From NCBI GenBank assembly GCA_022483245.1, contig JAKVNR010000001.1, forward strand, positions 1,240,001 through 1,304,000: a stretch of 64,000 nt of DNA. The letters are read 5' to 3'. The stretch comes from Lactobacillus sp. (GTDB taxonomy: Bacteria > Bacillota > Bacilli > Lactobacillales > Lactobacillaceae). Below the pieces are notes generated by a model. It was not told the DNA's origin and did not search any database. It saw nothing but the letters and a program-made list of their open reading frames with translations. A program made the position numbers and the translations under genes. Below are positions 58,467-64,000 of the stretch, one piece after another. Within the stretch, counting starts at the first letter, position 1, and every line of letters begins with the position of its first letter.

Positions 58467-58468
58467 CT

Positions 58469-58515
58469 TGCTATAATGATAATTGAAGTTAGCAGATACC
58501 GTCAATGAGTGCTAA
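58469..58515 (+). promoter_or_regulatory. Clp ATPase promoter with CIRCE operator
   Basis: Extended -10 TGCTATAAT (58469-58477), followed by TTAGCAGAT-N9-GAGTGCTAA (58489-58515). The right half of the CIRCE element TTAGCACTC-N9-GAGTGCTAA is perfect and the left half matches 6 of 9, with exact spacing. It implies HrcA control of a heat-shock gene. Confidence 0.85.
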
Positions 58516-58550
58516 CCGATTAAAAACGCTAACAAAGGAGTGTGCTTTTA

Positions 58551-60566
58551 ATGACATACTTTGACAACAACTTTGATTCATTATTTAACGAATTTTTCAA
58601 CGATAATACTAATCAACAAATTCCAATTCATTATTCAACTAGCAGTTCGGCACCAGTAATGACTGAGCAGCCGAAGAAGGAAAAGCCGCTGGGCGTTGAC
58701 CTAGTAGCTGAAGCTAAGCAGCATAAATATGATCCGGTAATTGGCCGTGATCAAGAAATTGATGCTGTGATTGAAATCCTTAGCCGGCGCAAGAAGAATA
58801 ACCCAGTTTTAATTGGGCCCGCCGGTGTTGGCAAAACCGCAATTGTGGAAGGTTTAGCGCAAAGAATTGCTGCTGGCAAAGTCCCAGCTAAAATGGCGCA
58901 AATGCATATCATTGCCATCAATATTAACGACATGGTGGCTGGCTCTGCTTTGCGGGGCAGCTTTGAAGAGCGGCTGAAAGCAGTAATTGACCGTGCTAAA
59001 AAGGATCCAAATACTATTCTCTTTATCGATGAATTGCACAACATTGTTGGTGCTGGTTCCACCGATTCTGAAAATAATTCCGGTGATGCAGCTAATATTT
59101 TGAAACCTGCTTTAGCTAGCGGCGACCTCAAATTGATTGGGGCAACTACGACTAATGAATATCGGGAAATTGAGAATGATCCTGCATTAGCTCGCCGGTT
59201 CCAACCAGTGCAAGTTCCGGAACCATCTACAAAAGCTGCCATTCAAATTTTGCAAGGTTTGAAACCACGCTACGAAAAATTCCACCATGTAAAATACGAT
59301 GATGACAGTGTGCGTTTAGCAGTTGAATTGTCAGAAAAGTATATCCAGGGTCGCTACTTGCCAGATAAGGCCATTGACTTGCTGGATGAAGCTGGTGCTA
59401 AAAAGTCACTTACTGAGCAGCCGAAAGATAAGGCTGGCCTGCAAGCAAAAATTAAGCAATTAGAGCAAGCTAAAGCCGATGCAGTTAAACAAGAAAACTA
59501 CCGGCAAGCCGGGCAGTTAAAAGACCAAATTGCGGCTGCTCGCAAGAGTTTGGAACATGCTGACGAACAAAATGCTTCAACCGTGGTAACAGGCAAGGAT
59601 ATCTATGCCTTAATTGAACAAAAGACCAAGATTCCAATGAGTGAATTGCATGCGGATGAAGGCCAAAAGAATGTTGATTTAGCTAAAAAGTTGAAGGCCG
59701 TGGTCATTGACCAAGATCAAGCAATTGACACCATTACAGATGCTATTGCTCGGAAACAAGTCTTCAAAGACAGCGACCGTCCAACTGGTTCATTTCTGTT
59801 AACTGGCCCAACTGGGGTTGGTAAGACTGAACTGGCTAAGCAATTAGCTAAGCAGCTGTTTGGTTCCACTAAGCACTTGATTAGACTCGATATGTCTGAA
59901 TATCAAGATGCAATGGCAGTGAATAAGTTGATTGGGTCGGCTCCTGGCTATGTTGGCTACGGTGAAGGCGGTCAATTAACTGAAAAAGTTCGTCATGAAC
60001 CATACAGTTTGATCCTGCTGGATGAAATTGAAAAAGCTAACCCGCAAGTTTTCAATACTTTGCTGCAAATCATGGATGATGGCCGTTTGACGGATGCCCA
60101 AGGCCGGACCATTTCCTTCAAGGATACGATTATCATTATGACTTCTAATGCTGGCTATTCTGATAAGTTGCTCAAGGATGGCAAAGCTGATCATGATCAA
60201 TTGTTAAAAGCCTTATCCAACTACTTCCGTCCAGAGTTTTTGAACAGATTGGATGCGATTGTTCAATTCAATCCTCTGACTGAAACTGACATGACCAAGA
60301 TTATTGATCTGTACTTAGCTAAAATGTCAGCTGCTTTAAAGAAGCGTCAGGTAACTTTATCTGTTTCTGCTGATGCTAAAAAAGTTTTGGCTAAAAAGGG
60401 CTTCAACAAAGAATTCGGGGCTCGGCCATTACGGCGGGTAATTGAACAAGATTTGGAAACTCCAGCTGCTAAATTGATTATGGCTGAACCAAAGACCACT
60501 AAAGTTGATTACACAGCTGATGATAAGCATTTATACTTAAATGGTAACAGCATCTTAGATTTGTAA
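58551..60566 (+). CDS. Clp-family AAA+ ATPase (ClpE/ClpL-like chaperone)
   Basis: 671 residues from ATG 58551. Two AAA modules: AAA1 Walker A GPAGVGKTAIVE, Walker B ILFIDELHN; AAA2 Walker A GPTGVGKTELAK, Walker B LILLDEIEKAN; C-terminal D2-small domain with FRPEFLNRLDAI and GARPLRR. A UVR-like coiled segment lies between them (EQAKADAVKQENYRQAGQLK). The N-terminus is a short Asn/Phe-rich stretch (YFDNNFDSLFNEFF) with no Clp N-domain and no zinc finger, more like ClpL. No VGF/IGF ClpP-docking tripeptide is visible in the AAA2 loop, so it may disaggregate rather than feed ClpP. CIRCE-controlled. Confidence 0.88.
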   Translation: MTYFDNNFDSLFNEFFNDNTNQQIPIHYSTSSSAPVMTEQPKKEKPLGVDLVAEAKQHKYDPVIGRDQEIDAVIEILSRRKKNNPVLIGPAGVGKTAIVEGLAQRIAAGKVPAKMAQMHIIAININDMVAGSALRGSFEERLKAVIDRAKKDPNTILFIDELHNIVGAGSTDSENNSGDAANILKPALASGDLKLIGATTTNEYREIENDPALARRFQPVQVPEPSTKAAIQILQGLKPRYEKFHHVKYDDDSVRLAVELSEKYIQGRYLPDKAIDLLDEAGAKKSLTEQPKDKAGLQAKIKQLEQAKADAVKQENYRQAGQLKDQIAAARKSLEHADEQNASTVVTGKDIYALIEQKTKIPMSELHADEGQKNVDLAKKLKAVVIDQDQAIDTITDAIARKQVFKDSDRPTGSFLLTGPTGVGKTELAKQLAKQLFGSTKHLIRLDMSEYQDAMAVNKLIGSAPGYVGYGEGGQLTEKVRHEPYSLILLDEIEKANPQVFNTLLQIMDDGRLTDAQGRTISFKDTIIIMTSNAGYSDKLLKDGKADHDQLLKALSNYFRPEFLNRLDAIVQFNPLTETDMTKIIDLYLAKMSAALKKRQVTLSVSADAKKVLAKKGFNKEFGARPLRRVIEQDLETPAAKLIMAEPKTTKVDYTADDKHLYLNGNSILDL

Positions 60567-60584
60567 TTCTCATAGAAACACAAA

Positions 60585-60616
60585 AAGCCGTCTGCTTGAG
60601 CAGGCGGCCTTTTTTA
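60585..60616 (+). terminator. Bidirectional terminator between Clp ATPase and GDPD genes
   Basis: 9-bp stem GCCGTCTGC / GCAGGCGGC (one G-U) flanked by A-run and T-run, between convergent genes. Confidence 0.87.
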
Positions 60617-62125
60617 TGCATAGGGATTAAAGATTAAATTAGCTAAATATTTACTGTAGTTGCGTTCATGGGTAAATTCGGCGGCTAGTTTTTTAGCTAG
60701 GGGGACATTATCAGTAATAATTCCATCGCCGCCGGCAGATAGCGCGCCTTTAATAGCTAGTGGCCGGTTCGCTGTCCAGGCAAAAACTGGCCGCTGGGCC
60801 ATTGAAACGAAGCTAGTCGTTAAAACTGAGTGGGACATGGCAAAGCCTGCCGGGTCTTTCGGCGGCAAAATCAAGTTAGTTGATTGCAGATAATATGGTT
60901 TAAGAGCGTGGAGCTGCTTGATAGCTGAATAATCTAATGACTGGACCAAATCTCGATTAGCTAGAATACGATAGCCATATGTGCGTTCAAATCGTTCTAA
61001 CATGTTTGCGGAATCAAATGGGGTGGTTTTGATGTCGATTAACAAAGGCTGGTTCAATTTATCAGCTACGCGCAAATATTGGTCCAATGAAGCTAAATGA
61101 CCAGTTTGCTGCAGCTTTTGATCATGGATTTTTAACTGCTGCAACTCTTGCAGGGTCATATCATGCGGTTTACGATCAATGCCAGCTAAATCGGATAAGT
61201 TCTCATCGTGCAAAACAACGAATTGATGGTCCTTAGTTTCATGAACATCAATTTCAATATAGTCGGGATGCAGTTTAGCGGTTTTGCGTAGAGCCGCAAT
61301 AGAATTCTGCAAGTCGTTGTTTTGACTAGCACCGCGGTGAGCGATAACTAATGGAGTTTGTTTGTGCGGCTGAGGAGTAACTAGTAAGCAACTAATAAAG
61401 GCGGCTCCGATAATAATTGAAGTAACGTAAGTTGGCAGTGCCATTTCATGTGGCTGCGGGCTCAGCAAGATTAAGAATAAACAGAGACCAAATTGGCTGA
61501 GCATATTCACTAGGGTGGAATTAATCGCCAAAGTGGCAGGATGTTCGAATAACTTTTGTAAAAATAAAATGAAACAGTTACCAAGGAAAACTGGTCCAGC
61601 CGTCACGAGTAAGGCTAACAAAAATTTCCTGCCAGGGATGTAATTCAATCGTAAAAATATTACCCAGGCAATGATAAGCAATAAAACTGCTGCTAAACTT
61701 AACCAGGCATTCCTTCCTAAATGGTCAATTAAAAAAGGCAGGAGCTTGTTCTGTGTTAACAGGGGCGTTCTGAAGAAAATTGCCAAAGATGGGAAAACGA
61801 TAGCACCAAGCCAAGCTTTACCAGCTAGTCGCCAAGACCAGCGCTCTTGCAGCCACCAGCTGGCTTGCCAAACGATAATTGCTAATAAAATGCCGACGAG
61901 TACAACTAAAGCTGGTATGATCCACGGTTCACTTGTCATTACGGCAACAATGTTAATGGCAGAATCTAATGGCCGGCCAGCTTGCAGAAATATCCAGCCA
62001 ACGATATTTTTCCAAATTGGCAAAATCATCAAGTTGTTAAAAATCGCCAAGCTGAAAAAAATCGGCAAGTAGTACGAAAACTTATATTTAGAAATTTTGA
62101 GGGTGAATAATTTGTTCTGAGGCAT
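60614..62125 (-). CDS. Glycerophosphodiester phosphodiesterase with N-terminal membrane domain
   Basis: 503 residues. About eight membrane helices (20-250), then a GDPD catalytic domain: HRGASQNNDLQNSIAAL, IEIDVHETKDHQFVVLHDE and LLIDIKTTPF carry the metal-binding His, Glu, Asp and Lys residues. It should act on glycerophosphodiesters or polyglycerol-phosphate on the outer face, possibly lipoteichoic acid fragments. It is convergent with the Clp ATPase gene. Confidence 0.92.
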   Translation of the reverse strand: MPQNKLFTLKISKYKFSYYLPIFFSLAIFNNLMILPIWKNIVGWIFLQAGRPLDSAINIVAVMTSEPWIIPALVVLVGILLAIIVWQASWWLQERWSWRLAGKAWLGAIVFPSLAIFFRTPLLTQNKLLPFLIDHLGRNAWLSLAAVLLLIIAWVIFLRLNYIPGRKFLLALLVTAGPVFLGNCFILFLQKLFEHPATLAINSTLVNMLSQFGLCLFLILLSPQPHEMALPTYVTSIIIGAAFISCLLVTPQPHKQTPLVIAHRGASQNNDLQNSIAALRKTAKLHPDYIEIDVHETKDHQFVVLHDENLSDLAGIDRKPHDMTLQELQQLKIHDQKLQQTGHLASLDQYLRVADKLNQPLLIDIKTTPFDSANMLERFERTYGYRILANRDLVQSLDYSAIKQLHALKPYYLQSTNLILPPKDPAGFAMSHSVLTTSFVSMAQRPVFAWTANRPLAIKGALSAGGDGIITDNVPLAKKLAAEFTHERNYSKYLANLIFNPYA

Positions 62126-62181
62126 AGTATGATTCTAACCTTTTTTGCTATGATGAAGGATGAATAAAAGGAGAAAGTTGC

Positions 62182-63096
62182 ATGAATAAAAAACATTTTT
62201 GGGCATTAATGGCAGCTTTAGCTTGCACGATGTGGGGGATCTCAGGTTTATTTGCCAAAGCTTTATTTAACGTTAGCTCTGCCATTACGCCAATTTGGCT
62301 GAGTCAGGTACGAATGATTTCGTCTGGCATTATTTTGCTAATTGTTGCTGGCTGTTTAGGTCAGCATCCACTAGCTTGTTTTCATAATAAAAAAGATGCC
62401 ATCACCTTAATTGCCTATGGTATTTTGGGTCTACTGCCCGTGCAATTATTCTATTTTGTTGTAGTTCAGCAAGCTAATGCATCAGTCGCGACGATTTTGC
62501 AATTTGTTGGTCCTTTTTTCGTGTTAGCTTATATGACCATGACTCATCAGCAAGTCTTGCGCAGGGTAGATGTGCTAGCAGCCATTGGCGCCTTTATCGG
62601 AGTTTTCTTGCTGGCAACGCATGGTAATGTCAGTCAGCTGCAATTAACCCCTAGCGTCCTGTTTTGGGGCCTTCTATCAGCAATTGGCGTTGCTACCAAT
62701 ACATTGATTCCGATAAGGTTGCTAGATCATATTTCCAGTTTAGTTGTCACGGGCTGGGGTTTGCTGCTGGCTGGCTTATCTTTGCTGCTAGTTCACCCGC
62801 AATGGCCGGCCGTTCCTAATCAGCCACAAGTTTGGATTTCAGTTTTGGGCGTAATTATTATTGGTACGCTGATTCCGTTCCAATTGATGATGAATTCGCT
62901 GCGGTTTATTCAAGCTTCGACTGCCAGTCTGCTGGACGCATTTGAACCGTTGTCAGCGATGGTCGGATCAGTTATCTGCTTTAACGTGCATTTAACGGTC
63001 TGGGATCTAGTGGGTTCATTTTTGGTCATTATTTGCGCTTTAGCCTTGAATATTAAAACGGGCGACCGGCAAAAAATTAAGAAAAGTCATGCTTGA
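62182..63096 (+). CDS. EamA/DMT family transporter
   Basis: 304 residues, ten membrane helices in two EamA halves (MWGISGLFAKALF at the start of half 1; SLRFIQASTASLLDAFEPLSA in half 2). Drug/metabolite exporter family; cargo unknown. Ribosome site AAGGAGA before ATG 62182. The downstream DUF4145 gene starts 13 nt later, so the two form an operon. Confidence 0.9.
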   Translation: MNKKHFWALMAALACTMWGISGLFAKALFNVSSAITPIWLSQVRMISSGIILLIVAGCLGQHPLACFHNKKDAITLIAYGILGLLPVQLFYFVVVQQANASVATILQFVGPFFVLAYMTMTHQQVLRRVDVLAAIGAFIGVFLLATHGNVSQLQLTPSVLFWGLLSAIGVATNTLIPIRLLDHISSLVVTGWGLLLAGLSLLLVHPQWPAVPNQPQVWISVLGVIIIGTLIPFQLMMNSLRFIQASTASLLDAFEPLSAMVGSVICFNVHLTVWDLVGSFLVIICALALNIKTGDRQKIKKSHA

Positions 63097-63109
63097 GTGA
63101 GATGAGTTT

Positions 63110-63598
63110 GTGGAAATTACATTTGATTTTTTGAAAAAATCGCCGGCATTAAGCGGCTTAGCGGCTCAGTCTGATAAATTAGTAAAATTATATCAATTAG
63201 AATTTTATCAAGACGTGGTGGCTAATAGCCGGCGTGTATTAGAAGCATTAGTCAAACAGATGATCAAATTGGCGGGCTTAAATGAATACTACCAGTTGCC
63301 AGCAGGTGAGCGCTACAATTTGCGCAATGATTCAGCTTATTTACGGCAAACTAGTCAAGTGCCAGTCCAAATTATGAATTTGTGTGATGAAGTGCGCCGA
63401 ATGGGCAATGAAGCAGTTCATGATGCTCAGTATAGGCCTGAAAAAGGGCAGGCTTGGCATTGTTTGACGGCGATTCATGACATTATGGTGTATGTTTTGA
63501 ATGTTTTTGAGCAACAAAATTTGTATTATTTACGGCCTGATTTGAATTTGGAAGCGCAATTGCAGCCTGCTAAATTCGCGCCGCAATCAGCGCATTAA
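63110..63598 (+). CDS. DUF4145 domain-containing protein
   Basis: 162 residues from GTG 63110 with a weak ribosome site. All-helical: DVVANSRRVLEALVKQMIKLAG, then IMNLCDEVRRMGNEAVHD and a third helix block. It resembles DUF4145, a HEPN-like domain often found at the N-terminus of type I restriction HsdR subunits. Here it stands alone behind an EamA transporter gene. No RxxxxH nuclease motif is evident. Function unknown. Confidence 0.75.
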   Translation: MEITFDFLKKSPALSGLAAQSDKLVKLYQLEFYQDVVANSRRVLEALVKQMIKLAGLNEYYQLPAGERYNLRNDSAYLRQTSQVPVQIMNLCDEVRRMGNEAVHDAQYRPEKGQAWHCLTAIHDIMVYVLNVFEQQNLYYLRPDLNLEAQLQPAKFAPQSAH

Positions 63599-63628
63599 AA
63601 AAGTTCGTCCTTGCGGGCGAGCTTTTTA
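63598..63628 (+). terminator. Bidirectional terminator between DUF4145 and gatD genes
   Basis: 13-bp stem AAAAAGTTCGTCC / GGGCGAGCTTTTT (two G-U pairs), loop TTGC, between convergent genes. Confidence 0.85.
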
Positions 63629-63646
63629 TTTTTTAGTTAGATAATG

Positions 63647-64000
63647 TTACTTAGCAACTGGTGTCTTGATTCTTTCTTCATGCCAGGCAAGGATTAACTC
63701 GATAATTGCATTAGCAACGTTAGTATTTTTCAACAGTGGACCATGGGAATATGAACCGATAAAGTTGCGGTAGCGTAATCCTTCTACATGATCTTGCGGG
63801 TTATTACCGTAACCTTCAATCATTTCACCTAAGGGGTGCAGTTTGTCAGGATTGTCAAAATAAGTTTGACCAGAGTGGTTTTCAAAAGCCTTAACTTCGC
63901 CCCATTCGGTCATAAACCGGGTATCGCCAATCATCCGCTTATCAGCTTTAAAAACTGTGTGAAGGGGCAGGATATCTAATCCCTTAATAGTGATACCTTC
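63647..64000 (-). CDS. gatD: Lipid II isoglutaminyl synthase subunit GatD (partial, 5' end outside window)
   Basis: The C-terminal ~117 residues, open to the window edge. The CobB/CobQ-type amidotransferase end is clear: ENHSGQTYF, IEGYGNNPQDHVEGLRYRN and the catalytic histidine in SYSHGPLLKN. With MurT it amidates the D-Glu of lipid II. The partner murT should lie just outside, upstream on the minus strand. Confidence 0.93.
   Translation of the reverse strand, partial: EGITIKGLDILPLHTVFKADKRMIGDTRFMTEWGEVKAFENHSGQTYFDNPDKLHPLGEMIEGYGNNPQDHVEGLRYRNFIGSYSHGPLLKNTNVANAIIELILAWHEERIKTPVAK

Overview
The window is a replication-origin region from a low-to-moderate GC Gram-positive bacterium of the family Lactobacillaceae, most likely Lactobacillus sensu stricto or a close relative. 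Reasons: the gene order around dnaA; a tandem pair of deoxynucleoside kinases (dAK/dGK type) described for the L. acidophilus group; a YSIRK/LPQTG surface adhesin; a dltXABCD operon; and a malolactic enzyme. The sequence does not fix the species.

Layout. (1) 1-11237, minus strand: gdpP (cut by the left edge), rpsR-ssb-rpsF, gyrA-gyrB-recF, dnaN, dnaA. The origin is bipartite, as in Bacillus. A DnaA-box cluster lies between dnaA and rpmH. Between dnaA and dnaN lie weaker boxes, a GC cluster, TAG-type DnaA-trios and a 28-bp pure A/T tract. (2) 11705-19569, plus strand: rpmH, rnpA, yidC, mnmE, mnmG, gnd and a ClC channel, with a parS-like site over the mnmG stop codon. (3) 19625-23628: a hydroxyacyl-CoA dehydrogenase, an acetoacetate-decarboxylase-like protein, a PucR-type regulator and a nitroreductase. 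An exact 14-bp motif lies upstream of the first and last of these genes, so they may form a small regulon. (4) 23698-27669: a purine permease with PurR-like boxes, a second parS-like site, the two deoxynucleoside kinases and an aldo/keto reductase. (5) 27727-30938: a large adhesin gene broken by an exact 11-bp tandem duplication just before its wall anchor. (6) 31112-41441: a BMP-type nucleoside ABC importer, an ABC/FtsX exporter with a YdcF-like protein, a CPBP protease and a Na+/H+ antiporter. (7) 41656-47609: a metal P-type ATPase, CbpB (a c-di-AMP-binding CBS protein), two candidate tandem small RNAs, malolactic enzyme and RarA. (8) 47694-54676: the dlt locus. Its last gene encodes DltD fused to a C-terminal SxxK serine hydrolase resembling the D-Ala-LTA esterase DltE/PbpX2. 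(9) 54730-64000: sugar transporter, orphan antitoxin-like gene, PTS EIIC, DUF915 hydrolase, CIRCE-controlled Clp ATPase, membrane GDPD, EamA transporter, DUF4145 protein and gatD (cut by the right edge).

The main points for follow-up are the DltD-esterase fusion with a WalR-like box in front of the operon, the tandem minus-strand small RNAs with anti-Shine-Dalgarno motifs at 44098-44442, the slippage-type duplication in the adhesin, the visible DnaA-trio origin, the two parS-like sites and the shared 14-bp operator candidate. No rRNA, tRNA, insertion sequence, prophage or CRISPR array was seen.
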